A stretch of 64,000 nucleotides of DNA, taken from the NCBI RefSeq assembly GCF_002104995.1, contig NW_024468251.1, positions 682,001-746,000 of the forward strand, written 5' to 3'. Of this stretch, positions 53,959-64,000 are shown in pieces (the first letter of the stretch is position 1; the number at the start of each line of letters is the position of its first letter). Both the position numbers and the translations under genes were made by a program. The notes under the pieces are model-generated. The model was not told where the DNA came from, did no database searches, and saw only the letters and a program-made list of their open reading frames with translations. The DNA is from Linderina pennispora. Lineage: Eukaryota > Kickxellomycota > Kickxellomycetes > Kickxellales > Kickxellaceae.

Positions 53959-54558
53959 CGCTGATATTGTTTTCTATGTTTCTAAAGTGCCAATATGTCC
54001 GATACATTTATTTTCCTGAAAGTCTTGCACAATATCATTTAGTGTGAGTATTTACAGTAACGACAGGTGCGACATGCCATCTGGGGTGGCTAGTCAGGAA
54101 CTCTGCGTGGGGAGCTACAGGAGTGATAATGAATGAGGTTTATAGCAGGTCGTGGAAACTGTCTCACAAAAAACACGGTTTCCCCTCCCCGCACTGGGTC
54201 GCAAATCTGGAGCCCCTTTCGAACAGGTATGCTATAAACCGAGTGCGTATACTGCTTGTTGGTAAAGAATACTCACTGCTATATTCAAACTACCAGCATT
54301 CTAGTTGCTGTAGTTTATGCTGGGCTTATTTTTGAGCACCCCGCTGTCATGGCCGGTTTCTTTATCATCGGCGATAGCTGGCTATCATCTGCAAAAAAGA
54401 CCCGCGTATTCACTCAATTCTCTGCGTTCGCCCTCCGCATTATACTATTTCCCCTTTCCCGCTTGTGCCTTCACAGGTGCCCTGAACTAGATACACCCTA
54501 CTGTACCAAAATATTACCTCTAGTCCTATTATTCGCCTAATATCCACCCTGGCCCCTC
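53959..54558. other. Intergenic region
   Basis: 600 AT-richer bases between two secreted-protein genes. No gene is seen. Confidence 0.4.
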
Positions 54559-57500
54559 ATGCATATCCAGGCCAAAATATCGATTTTCATAGTAGCGCTT
54601 GCTACTTTTGCATATGCCGGCGACACCAGCTGATCAGCAGGACCAACTCTTGGGCAAGCGCGGCTTCTTGCTCGGCGACCAACCACTCATCCTTGCCGAC
54701 CAGGCCGTACCGCGCGCCAACTCGCAGTCCCAGCTGCTAATTGCCGAGCAGCAGGCAGAGCCCCCAGCACTTGCCGCCCAGGCATTTGCTGCCCAGCCTC
54801 AGCAGCCTACTATTATTTTCGCTGACCCTCCAGCCCAGGCCCAGGTTGCTGCTGCACCCCAGATTATCCTTTCAGGTACTGCGCAGGCCATGCCTCTGCA
54901 CGCTACAGACTCAACGCAGATTGTTGTTGAAGCTCCTCCCGCGGCTCCGGCAGCAGCAGTTGTCCCAGTCGCTGCTCCACCCTGCAGTTGTAGTCTCACT
55001 ACCAGCGGTTTCTGCCCTTGCAGCTCAGGCACCAGCAGCTGTCATGGCCTCACCGCCAATTGCTGCTGTTGTGACTACCGCACCGCCTTCTGCCGCCGCT
55101 GCTGCCCTGCCGCTGCCGTTCCTGCTAGCCTAGCAGCCCCTGCCTCCTGCTTCTCCTGCTGCTGCTGCCGCCGCCGCTGCTCCTGCTATCGCTGCCGCTC
55201 CTGCCGGCTGCTGCTCCAGTTGCTGCCAGTTGCTGCCGGCTGCTGCTCCAGCCGTACCACCAACTGCTCCAGTTGCTGGCACCGGCTGCTGTAGGCCCCT
55301 GTCACTCCTGCTGTGGCTCCAGTCCTGGCCCCAGCTGCTGACCTGGACTGCTGCCTCCTGCCGCCGTTGCTGCTGCTCCTGCACAAGTACCAGTCACGCC
55401 GCTTACTCCAATTGCCCCAGCAGTTCCTGATCCCGGCAGCGGCTCCTGCCCCGGTTCTCGCTTCCAGCTCCATTTGCTGCTAGTGCCCCTGCTGCTGCTG
55501 CGCCAATAGGCCTTGTTCCCGCAAGTACCTGGATCCTGCACCAGCTGCAGCACCGCTTGTCATAACCCCTCCCTGCCGCTGCAGTAGCCCCTGATGTGCT
55601 CTCGCCTGTTGTGCCTGCTCCTCAAGCACCCCAGATCATTCAGGGCGGTGCCTACCCGCTCCAGCAGCTGCTTCAGGATGGCCCTCTGTCAGCGCAGCTT
55701 TCTCCGCCTATTCTCCCCCAATTCCTCGCTAATGGCAACAACCAGGCTCTTGCGCACGATTCGTTTGCTAACCAGGGAGTTTCACCAGCCGTCTTGGCAC
55801 CAGCAGTACCGCCGATTCCTACCGCCATTATCTTGAACCCGAATGGGCTGACGCCGCAGGCCATCTCAACCATCAACCAGGCAATTTCCAATGGACTTGC
55901 CCGCGACACACCGGCTGAAATCTCAAGCGCTGCTCCTGCATCTATATCCATTGTAGCTGCTACCATTGCTTCCAACGCCGATGCCCTTGCGACCACAGCA
56001 GCGGTGGATGCTGATGCTGATGCTGCTGCCTGCTGCCGCCAACACAGACATTCCCAGCCCAGTCGCTGATGGCACTGTATCTGACGATGCAGCTGTTGCT
56101 GTTGCCGCTGCCGCCGTCTCCAATGATTCGCAGCTTTCAGCAGACCAGGCTGCCACCCCTGCAGTTGCTGTGCCAGCCGCGAAACAGACAGCAAAGGCGA
56201 GCAAGGTGGTCCAAGACAAGTAAGGGCACTGGGTTGAAGCGCCCTGTCTCCACTCGTGTGACTGGTGCTGGGACGTGCACATCTGTAGTTGGTAGTGAGC
56301 CTGCTGCTGCTGTGGCGGCTGACGCTGCTGCTATGCCTGATGCGGATGCCGACGCTACTGTTCTATCTGCAGTGGTAGCTACCTCAGAGGCTTCGGACAG
56401 CGATGCTGCCGCTGCTGATTCCGCTGCTGATGCCGATGCTGTTGCTGCCGCCCCTGATGCTGCTGCTGTTGCTGCTGCCCTGATGCTGCTGCTGTTGCTG
56501 CCGATCCTGCTGATTCTGCTGGCAGTAGGGGCACCTGTGGAGTTAGTGCCGGAAAGAGGCCAGCTAGTGCGGCTGGTGAATCTGCAGATGCTGATGACAT
56601 TCCCACTGTCCCAGTCGTCAACGGTAAGAGTATTGGTAAGGGTGTGGTAGTTGGGAATAGCGCAGGTACTCGTGGCGGTTGTCTATCCACTGCACAACGG
56701 CAGTACTAGTGTTAAGGACGATCTGGCACGCGAGGCTGCTGAGTCGCAGCTGGCTGAAGTGAAGCATTACCGCAACTCACTAACCTATCACCAGCCTGAG
56801 GCTGACCCATCCGCAGATAATGTAGCTGCTGCTGGTGTGGTTGCCGTGGAGCCTGCCGCCAATGGAGTTCTTGGCTCTCGCCCCCGCGTCAACTACAACG
56901 AGGACATCAGGGATGAGGCCGATCGTGTACGCGTATTGAGGCATCAGCTGAGGCTCGTGAGGCTGTGATTCAAGAAATCCGTGCCCAAGCGTCGGTGGAG
57001 GCGGCTGCGCAAGTGTCTTCGGAGCTGAGCATTTCAGATTACCCCCGGGTCCAGGACACACTTATCAGCCCCAAGAGATATGGAGCAGCATCAGAGCTGC
57101 GGTCCGAAGCGCGCGACTCGTCGCCCCATACGGTGATAGGTGATGATGAGCATAGCTTTGTCAGCCGCTCGCTCGACGGAGTATCTGAGATTGATTCGCG
57201 CACTCACGCCCATACGGTGACTGACATGACTGAGTCAGAAAGGATGGGTGCTGGTGAGCAAGCCGCTGAGAGTGCCATGGACAACGAGGAGCGAATCTCT
57301 GCGCTGATGGCGACCCAGGGTGTGCGTAGCTATACTGTCGTCAACGATACACCAGCGGGCGAGATGAAGGTTCACTATGACGGTGATAGTGCCACCATGT
57401 ACGCAGCGGCTGGGGAGAGTCGGGGCCATGAGGGCATGGAGACATTCGTTGAGGCGACCCCAACACAGTACTACGAGCACCAGAAAGAGCGCTTAGCAGG

Positions 57501-58325
57501 GGAGGGCGGGAGCCACGAGGCGCCAAACCACTTTGTGAACATGCATGGTGACAGTGCTTACGAATACGAGCACGAGCAATCTTATCCTGGGCACGAGCAG
57601 TCATATCCTGGGCACGAGCAGTCATATCTTGAGCACGAGCAGTCTTATCCTGAGCACGAGCAGTTGTACTCCGATCGCGAGCATGAACAAGCGTACTCTG
57701 AAGGCGAGAACGGACATTCAGCTGTCGACTCTGGGCACCGTGACGCGCCGAACAACTTTGTGAATGTACACGGCGATGCAGCTTTCGCTCACGACGCCGA
57801 CCTAGCACTGCCCAGCCATATCACCAGCAACTCACCTATGTTTTCGGCGACCACCGCCGCCGCAGGAAACGAACCACGTGCTGTCAACGAATTAGATCCG
57901 CTGAGCTATGGCAGCGAGATCTACACACACCGCAAGGACTTGCCGCTGGTGGCCCCTGCCGACAAGCCCGTTTCGGCGCATCCAGTGGTGATGACTATGC
58001 CGCAGTCGCCATTTGCACCGACCTTGGCTGAGGACATGCACCCAGTAATCCGGTTTGTCATGAGCACAATCAGTGCAGCCACAGCCCCGCCTAGCTCACA
58101 GGGACCATCGTTCCCTCCTGGCCCATGGCCGACCGGTTCCTGCTCCCGCTGGCCCTGCGTCACAGGGGTCAGCGCCTCAGGGGTCACCTCTCCCTTCTCC
58201 TCAGGGTCCTATGCCTCAGGGCCCATTGCCTCCCAATGCCAAATGTAGCCCCGTCGCAGTCGGTCATGATGGTAACCAAGCTTGTTACCCCTGCTGTCAA
58301 GTTCGTCACTGAAGTCGACGAATAA
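54559..58325 (+). CDS. Large secreted Ala/Pro/Gln-rich protein with heptapeptide repeats
   Basis: ATG 54559 encodes a signal peptide (MHIQAKISIFIVALATFAYA) that shifts by one base right after AGD into the frame DQQDQLLGKRGFLLGDQPLI. The next 1.8 kb is Ala/Pro/Val/Gln-rich (SQSQLLIAEQQAEPPALAAQ) with many frame changes. A more ordered part begins near 55600 (QIIQGGAYPLQQLLQDGPLS) and 56700 (DDLAREAAESQLAEVKHYRN). The 3' third (56965-58250) is open and acidic, with heptad repeats around EHEQSYPGHEQSYPGHEQSY and two copies of an APN(H/N)FVN(M/V)HGD(S/A)A module about 220 bases apart. It may end KLVTPAVKFVTEVDE at 58325. The boundaries within and even the single-gene interpretation are uncertain. 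Confidence 0.5.
57571..57668 (+). repeat. 21-base tandem repeat encoding HEQSYPG heptads
   Basis: Four full units and a partial fifth of CACGAGCAGTCATATCCTGGG type, in frame, with substitutions only (YPG, YPG, YLE, YPE, LYS). Confidence 0.9.
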
Positions 58326-58731
58326 CTAGCAGCGGCTGGTTGCTATCTACGAGGCTCATTTTGTGCAGCCAATGTTGTTTAATCTTGTTATCTGTTAGTT
58401 CATCATTCCATCTCATTTCTTATCCTTTTTGCGTATAGGATAAAGCACGCTCATTTTTTTACTTTCACCGCATGAATTGTATGTGGTGCGCTCATACTCC
58501 CTTTCTTAACTCATCTCACATAGCATTCTTCTGGCATGAAAATGGAATAAAATACATGATGGCTATATTTCCAAGAGGCTTTCTTATAAATTGCTATGCT
58601 GAGGGGTAGGAAAGGTGTTCAAAGTTGTTGCTATGAAGGAGTAAGAAGTATTGAACGCAAGTAATGAGGGCAGGAGAGGAGATTGAAGAGATAACAATTG
58701 TGCTAAAAGTTAAGAAGCGAAAACGACAAGC
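58326..58731. other. Convergent intergenic region
   Basis: AT-rich 3' flanks of two convergent secreted-protein genes. No gene is seen. Confidence 0.4.
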
Positions 58732-61243
58732 TTAAACAGCAACAGCCTTGTGCGCCTTGACAGCAGCGGCGGCGGCCTTCTTGGCAACAAGCCTTCTTGG
58801 GAGCAGCCTTCTTGGGATCAGCGTGCTTGGCAGGAACAGCCTTGTTGAGCTTCAGCGCGCCAGGATCCTCGGTATCGTCCAGCTCAAGCTGGTCATACGG
58901 GTTCTGGGCGCCTATACTTGACAGGGGAAGGAGGAGGAGCAGGGGGCGCAGCTCTCAGAACAGTCAGTGCAGACGTTCTGGACGACAAGAACGGGCTTAG
59001 TCTGGGTGGAAGTGCGCTCAACAGTGACAAGCTGGCACACTGTGTCGTACTCAGTAACACCGGTAGTAACCGTGACCGGCTGGCACATGGTGACAGTCTG
59101 GATTTCTGTCTCGCAGTTTGTAACGGGGCAGCTGATGACCTGGGTGCATATGTGCTCGATAGTCTCCATGCAGTACTCAACACATGTCTCGTAGCAGGTG
59201 ACATAGCAGGTGCCGCACACAGGTTGGCAGACAGTAATCGGAATGCACTGCACAACGGTGTCGCACTGGGTCTCAACGGCAGTGGAGATCGCAGTGACCT
59301 CCTCAGTGACAGTGGCAAAGGACGGCTTGATGCTGGTCTGGACCTCAACCGACACCTCGGTGACAGTCTGAGTGTGCTTCTCGGTGGCAGTCACATATGA
59401 TGTGGCCAGGTTGATGATGGTGGTGAGCAGCGTCTGGACCTGGGTCTGCGTGTGGTACTCGGTGGCGATGACTGTGGTCGGGACGTTGCGCGTGACAGTG
59501 ACTGGCGAGCGGGTGGTCTCGGTGATGAATGTGCTCTCAGTGACAGGTCAGATAAGTCGGCACGCTGTGGTGGATGGTGGTCGGGTTGGTCTGGGTATAG
59601 GTGAAGTTTTCTGTGACAGTCATGTAGGTGGGTTTGGTGTGGTAGACCGTTGTCGGCGTGGTCTGGGTGTACGTGTGGTCGATCGTGACTGAAGTAGTAT
59701 CAGTGCTGCGCTTGGTGATGGTCTCGGCATCCTCGGTTGTGGTCAAGGTCTTAGTGATAGGGCGAGTCGTTGTCATGGTGTAGGTGAACGAGTAGGTGCT
59801 CGGCTCTGAGCAGAGGTGGTCGGTAGTGACCCAAACCGACGTCAGAGTAGCAGTGGTAGTCGAGGTCGTGAGCGATGAGAGAGTGGTCAGCCAGGTCGAA
59901 GTCGAAGTCGAAGTGGCGGTCTCAGTCTTGGTAGACCGGGTCGGTGACTCACTAGAAGAGGGCCCGCAGCCAGCGGCACCGTTGCCAGCACCGGCCCCAC
60001 CGACACCAGCACCGCCGCAGCCAGCTGCAGCGCCAGCGCCAACACCAGCGCCAGCACCACCACCATATCCGCCAGCAGCAGGGCGACTAGCAGAGCCATA
60101 GCCACCAGCAGCAGGGGGCGTGCCAACATAGGCAGGGGCAGGGGCGGCATAAGCAGGGGCAGCATAGGCGGGAGCAGGAGCAGGAGCAGGAGCAGGGAGG
60201 CAGGAGCAGGAGCAGAAGCGGCATATCCAGGAGCAACAGGGCCTGGTCCGCTGCCATAGGCTGGGGCATCATCACTGCCGTTGTCAGCGTAGGTGGCGGT
60301 AGTGTACACTGGGGGCGGGGTTGTAGTGTATGTCTTAGGCTTAGCCACCGAAGTCACTGGGGGCGGGGTGATGGTCAGAGTTGTCTGGGAACCAGTGACA
60401 TAGTTAGGGAGGCGGGGTAACAGTATAGGTAGCCCCGGGCTCGGTTATGTAACTAGGGCGTGGCCTGAGATGGTGTACGTGCTCTGCTTGCCAGTCTTGT
60501 AGACGGGTGGCGGACAGACGGAGAATGTTGTCTGAGGAGCCGCAATGTAGCTAGGGGGCGGGCTGACAGTGTAGGTGGATTGGTGGCCAGTGACATAGCT
60601 AGGCGGCGGGCTCACGGTGTAGGTGGAGCCGGAAGCAGTGGCTGATAACCGGCGCGGGGGGAGCAGGAGCTGGTGGTGGGGGAGCCATTGGGGGAGGAGC
60701 ATAAGGAGCATGGAGGAGCATAAGGAGCATGGAGGGAGCGGGAGGAGCGGGAGGAGGTGGCGGTGGTGGAGCGTTGTAGTCATTCGCGCCATCAGCGTCG
60801 CTGGGACCACTGTTCCCTACGTAGGAATCTGCTGCAGGAGCTGGCGGGGCCGGTCCAGCGCAACCGCCATATGGAGTAAATGCATCAGATTGGTCATCCA
60901 TACCAGCTGATCCGTAGCCGGCAGTAGGAGCTGGGGCAGGAGGAGGCCGGCTTCTTGGCGGGGCGGGTGGGGAGTAGGCAGGAGCAGGTGGGGAGTAGGC
61001 GGGAGCAGGTGGGGAGTAGGCTGGAGCAGCAGTTGGGTAAATAACATCAGCATCCTGGATATGCGCCTTGAAGTTGTTGACAATCCTCGGCTTTGCCGCA
61101 TGATCAAACAGCTGGAGTCCCGAGAACAGTGGCCTATCAACAGGAGCGACGTGGGCCGGGGTGGCCATAACGGATGCACCCATGAAGGACTGGGTCGCGG
61201 TAGCCACCAGAAGCGCGTATATGGAGACAGATCTGCCGACCAT
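58732..61243 (-). CDS. Large secreted extensin-like protein with Thr- and Cys-rich C-terminal half
   Basis: ATG 61243 starts a signal peptide (MVGRSVSIYALLVATATQSF). The protein runs through VNNFKAHIQDADVIYPTAAP, three YSPPAPA units and Pro-rich sequence to a set of ~18-residue repeats (STYTVSPPPSYVTGHQ, STYTVSPPPSYIAAPQ, TTFSVCPPPVYKTGKQ, KTYTTTPPPVYTTATY). After an Ala/Pro stretch come Thr-rich repeats (DHTYTQTTPTTVYHTKPTYM and ENFTYTQTNPTTIHHSVPTY). Next is a Cys-rich part (CIPITVCQPVCGTCYVTCYE, TCVEYCMETIEHICTQVISC) and a Lys/Ala tail ending KAHKAVAV. The Ser-Pro3-Ser-Tyr motif recalls plant extensins, the Thr-rich part fungal adhesins. Frame changes are frequent in the low-complexity parts. 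A wall role is inferred. Confidence 0.6.
60300..60625 (-). repeat. Tyr-Thr/Pro3 coding repeats
   Basis: At least five imperfect units of about 54-60 bases, with core TACACTGTCAGCCCGCCCCC-type DNA (coding strand), encode (S/T)(T/Y)T(V/I/T)xPPPxY followed by a short spacer. Confidence 0.8.
60963..61034 (-). repeat. Three tandem YSPPAPA-coding units
   Basis: A 21-base unit (GGAGTAGGCAGGAGCAGGTGG on the plus strand, with slight variants) is repeated three times. Confidence 0.85.
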
Positions 61244-61804
61244 GGTTATTTATGCAATAGGGTATAGTTTCGCGTATGGTGTTTAACAAAGCGATTAGTT
61301 GGGGAAGACAAGGGATTTGGGATTGGTGGCGAATAAATCCCGATACACAGAGTTGAGGGGAAAATGGACAACAAAATAGACAGAAATAACAGTTGAATAG
61401 CGACTTTGCTTACTGAGAAACGGTGGACGAGTGGGCAGCGGTGCTGGGTTAATATACTCGCTTATATCATTTATTCTCAGAAGCAGCTGTGAATATCAGT
61501 CCCTTCTCCAGATATTTAATCCTGGCTGGGATATTGCTAGGGAACAGTGCGAAATATTTGTTTGAAATGATTCCCTTCCTCACACCAAAGAAAATTTCAG
61601 GGGCAATGGGGGCTATGTGCAGCTACCAGGAACCCGAATGAGGGGAGGGCGATAATTTAGGGATGGGAAGTAGGCATGTTTCAGATCATTAAATCTCCAC
61701 ACATATACGCTTCCAATATGTGATAGTGGGGCAGCATGTCGGTGGGTGTGGCATTGGACGGGTTGCCAGATGCGTCTACATCTATGACTATCAGGTATAT
61801 TTAT
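61244..61804. other. Intergenic region
   Basis: AT-rich. Upstream of the extensin-like gene and 3' of NPT1. No gene is seen. Confidence 0.4.
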
Positions 61805-63033
61805 CTACTCAAGCATGCCTGAGAGTGACAGCTCCGACTGTGCCCGCTGGACCTCCTTCAGATCGCCTGTGTGCTTGGTCTTGACGTCACTGAGCTTGAC
61901 GCAGTACTTGTCGTTGCAGCGGAATAGCTTGATGACAATGTTGACAGCCTTGCTCTTTTGCTCAGGGTTCGAGAGCTTCATATAGTCGTTTGTGAAGTTT
62001 GTGCCAATGCCGAAACTGCAGTTGAGGCCAAATTTTTCGCAGTGCGTCTTGATCTTGATCGCAGCATCCGGATCCAGTCCGTCTGAGAACACAATGACCT
62101 TGGTCTTGGGATCGATCTCCAGCGACGTGTAGTGCGCATGCACAGACTCGATGAACTTGAACGGATCGCCCGAGTCGTGCCGCACGCCGTTGTACAGGGT
62201 GGCCAGGCTGCGGTCAAAGTTGGCGAAAAACGCCTTGGTGCCAAAAGTGTCTGGTCAGGGCAATGCCCAGGCTGCCTTTGAACGTCTGGTGCCACTTCTT
62301 CAGCGCCAGGCTGTTGCCGTTCTCGTACGTGCCCTCGAGCGCCTGCAATCCCCATGGTCCACTCGTGCCCGACGGTTCCGACCGGCGGCACATTGTACTT
62401 GCGCGCCAGGTACATGTTTGACGAGCCAGTGACCATACCTGGCAGAGCCTTGGGCACCTGCGCCAGCCCGGCCATAACTGTGTCCTGCGTACGGAAGTCG
62501 CGGCGCCGACGTGTTCCGAAACTCTGCAAATTTGCAGCCAGCTGCAGCCAGCTTCGTGCCCTTGGCGAGGATTCTGTCCTGCTGGCCCTCGTACGACCAG
62601 TCGGTGTCAACAAACTTGAAGTACGCCTCAGACACCAGCGACAGCAGCGGCACCTCGTACAGAATCACCTCGCTCCACTTGCCCGTGATCCTCATCTCCA
62701 GGTCGCCGTGTGAATTGAGCGTGCATACCACCTGCTCGGACGGGCGGAACCGGAAGGCGGTCCAGGAAGTCGAGGTACGCCGATGACAGGTAGGGGCAGG
62801 CAGATTTGAGGTATGCAATTTCGTCGGGCTGCGGCACCAGGCTGGCAAAGGCGGCGATGCGCGATTTCAGCCAGTCGACGGCCTGCTGGTTGAGCTTGGT
62901 TGTCGGATCGCGGTTGATGAAGACGTACTCGACCCCGACGTCGGGGTAGTGCTCGAGCAGCGCCTGCTGCATGCAGAACTTGTACAGATCCTGGTCGAGA
63001 ATCGACGTCGGCGCTTCGGATCTCAATGGACAT
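61805..63033 (-). CDS. NPT1: Nicotinate phosphoribosyltransferase
   Basis: This enzyme makes nicotinate mononucleotide from nicotinate and PRPP in NAD salvage. The start at 63033 (MSIEIRS) needs a one-base shift into SEAPTSILDQDLYKFCMQQA, the conserved N-terminus. Further segments are LLEHYPDVGVEYVFINRDPT, PSEQVVCTLNSHGDLEMRIT, GKWSEVILYEVPLLSLVSEA, then GSSNMYLARKYNVPPVGTVG and HEWTMGIAG (active-site region), RHDSGDPFKFIESVHAHYTS, KTKVIVFSDGLDPDAAIKIK and SFGIGTNFTNDYMKLSNPEQ (phosphate-binding loop). It ends LSLSGMLE. Frame changes near 63020, 62750, 62510, 62320 and 62200 are probably base errors because each block is highly conserved. About 410 residues, normal size. Confidence 0.93.
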
Positions 63034-63154
63034 GGCTATTCTATGTGCAGTAAAAATATCGATAAAAGAGAACAATATATTTGGGAAACAAGAAGCGGGC
63101 TGGAGGCTCTGCCACATAATCAGAGCTACAAAGCCTCTTGCAAAAAAAAAGCGG

Positions 63155-64000
63155 CTAATCAGCCGCGAACCGCGCCATGAGCGACACATGATCGCTAGGG
63201 AACAAATCGTTAGGTAGGCCGGGGTTCAGGCGTTTCACAGGCGGCAGCCCCAACACATCGCACAGCGCCAGGCGGCTGCTCTTGCCACCCTGCTGTGCTA
63301 CGTCAAAGAAAATGTAATCCAGCGTGCCCTTCCACTTTGCGTAGTTTGTGTAGATCGGCTCGCCCTCCCACTGCGGCGTCTTGTACGTCGGGTCCAAGTC
63401 GACGTAGTTGCCGTAGGCGCTGCGCAGTGGCTCATAGGAGGTCTGGAACAGATCGACCAGAGAGTTGACACGCACGATGTCTCGCTGCAGCTGCGCGTCC
63501 AGTCTGCGCTCCTCTTCAAGGAGCTTGAGCTCAGTGCTAGAATCGTTTGAGCCAGCAACCACACTGGCATAGCTCATGGCGGGCGGCCTGTCGTCATCAG
63601 CCTCGTCGTCATCCTCGCCATCGCCGGCCTCGACCGAGTACGGCAGGAGATTGTCAAGCTGCTCCTCGCTGAGCCTGACTGGCCGCGGCTTGGTCAGCAG
63701 GTCGTAGCCGGCATCGTCGGGTGTGGTGTTGTAGTCGCCGCATGCAATGATATGGAAGCCTGGGTATTTTGCCTTCAGCTCCATCAGTGCCTTCATGACT
63801 GCATGCTGCTGCTGCAGACGCTCGTAGCAGGCATTCGGCTTCCAGAACAAGTGCGCAGTAGACACAATGACGCCGCCCTCCTCTGCATCGTCGGGCTTGG
63901 GCGTCCCGATCTGGTACTCGGGGTCGACCGAGTCAGCGTACGGGTCAAGCGCCTCGTCTCCTGGCCCGTACCCCAGCACAGTGATCAGCGCGACGTTGTC
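63155..64000 (-). CDS. CCR4/NGL-type endonuclease-exonuclease-phosphatase protein, partial
   Basis: The frame enters from the right edge as DNVALITVLGYGPGDEALDP, the conserved 'DNVAL' strand of CCR4/Ngl/nocturnin nucleases. Metal and catalytic motifs present are VIVSTAHLFWKPNACYERLQ (STAHL), FHIIACGDYNTTPDDAGYDL (GDxN) and LPNDLFPSDHVSLMARFAAD (the SDH catalytic histidine) at the C-terminus. Between them lies an acidic insert (EAGDGEDDDEADDDRPPAMS). The last domain strand includes WKGTLDYIFFD, also typical. The C-terminal 282 codons are intact; the N-terminus lies outside. It is probably an Ngl2/Ngl3-like RNA exonuclease. It lies 121 bases upstream of NPT1, on the same strand. Confidence 0.88.
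   Translation of the reverse strand, partial: DNVALITVLGYGPGDEALDPYADSVDPEYQIGTPKPDDAEEGGVIVSTAHLFWKPNACYERLQQQHAVMKALMELKAKYPGFHIIACGDYNTTPDDAGYDLLTKPRPVRLSEEQLDNLLPYSVEAGDGEDDDEADDDRPPAMSYASVVAGSNDSSTELKLLEEERRLDAQLQRDIVRVNSLVDLFQTSYEPLRSAYGNYVDLDPTYKTPQWEGEPIYTNYAKWKGTLDYIFFDVAQQGGKSSRLALCDVLGLPPVKRLNPGLPNDLFPSDHVSLMARFAAD

Noticed and set aside
57571-57668. Short regularly spaced repeats, considered as CRISPR-like
   Set aside because: The unit is 21 bases with no unique spacers and encodes in-frame heptapeptides in a eukaryotic gene.

Overview
The window is nuclear DNA of a fungus. Genes lie on both strands and carry short spliceosomal introns (GTAAGT-type donors, (C/T)AG acceptors). The gene set includes fungal-type Caf40/CNOT9, Som1 and secreted wall-type proteins. 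FANCL and CFAP20, which are generally missing from the Dikarya yeasts and moulds, together with GC-rich coding sequence and a prenylated UBL3-like protein, suggest an early-diverging 'zygomycete' lineage. Kickxellomycotina (Coemansia-like) is my best guess, but this is inference and not proof.

Layout. 0-10 kb: UNC-50/GMH1 (partial), MIC10, FANCL, a DsbA/HCCA-isomerase-like protein, VAMP7, a probable proteasome chaperone PAC1, and cohesin regulator PDS5. 10-19 kb: NatA subunit NAA15, a tandem pair of orphan genes (the second decayed), a small secreted Val/Thr/Gln-rich protein and a CAAX-ended ubiquitin-fold protein. 19-30 kb: STI1/HOP, CFAP20, a 2.9-kb gene-poor stretch, B-type cyclin and PAC2. 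30-37 kb: molybdenum cofactor sulfurase, a SET-domain lysine methyltransferase, SOM1 and CAF40. 37-42 kb: more than 5 kb with no gene I can support. 42-51.3 kb: an HSF-type transcription factor, a leucine-rich-repeat protein, NAR1, ribosomal protein uS3 with a candidate intronic C/D snoRNA, and a small membrane protein. 51.6-61.2 kb: three large secreted low-complexity proteins in a row, one of them extensin-like. 61.8-64 kb: nicotinate phosphoribosyltransferase and a partial CCR4/NGL-type nuclease.

Most genes are single-copy housekeeping genes and do not form one pathway. Functional pairs that share the window are PAC1 with PAC2 (20S proteasome alpha-ring assembly), PDS5 with cyclin B (chromosome cycle), MIC10 with SOM1 (mitochondrial inner membrane), and an HSF-type factor with STI1, which has an HSE-like site upstream. 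The accessory material is the orphan tandem pair and the secreted-protein cluster.

Many otherwise well-conserved reading frames are interrupted by single-base gains or losses. In several cases removing or adding one base restores the family sequence. I treat most of these as probable assembly errors and give the whole gene span. Intron positions are stated where the splice sites and reading phase agree.
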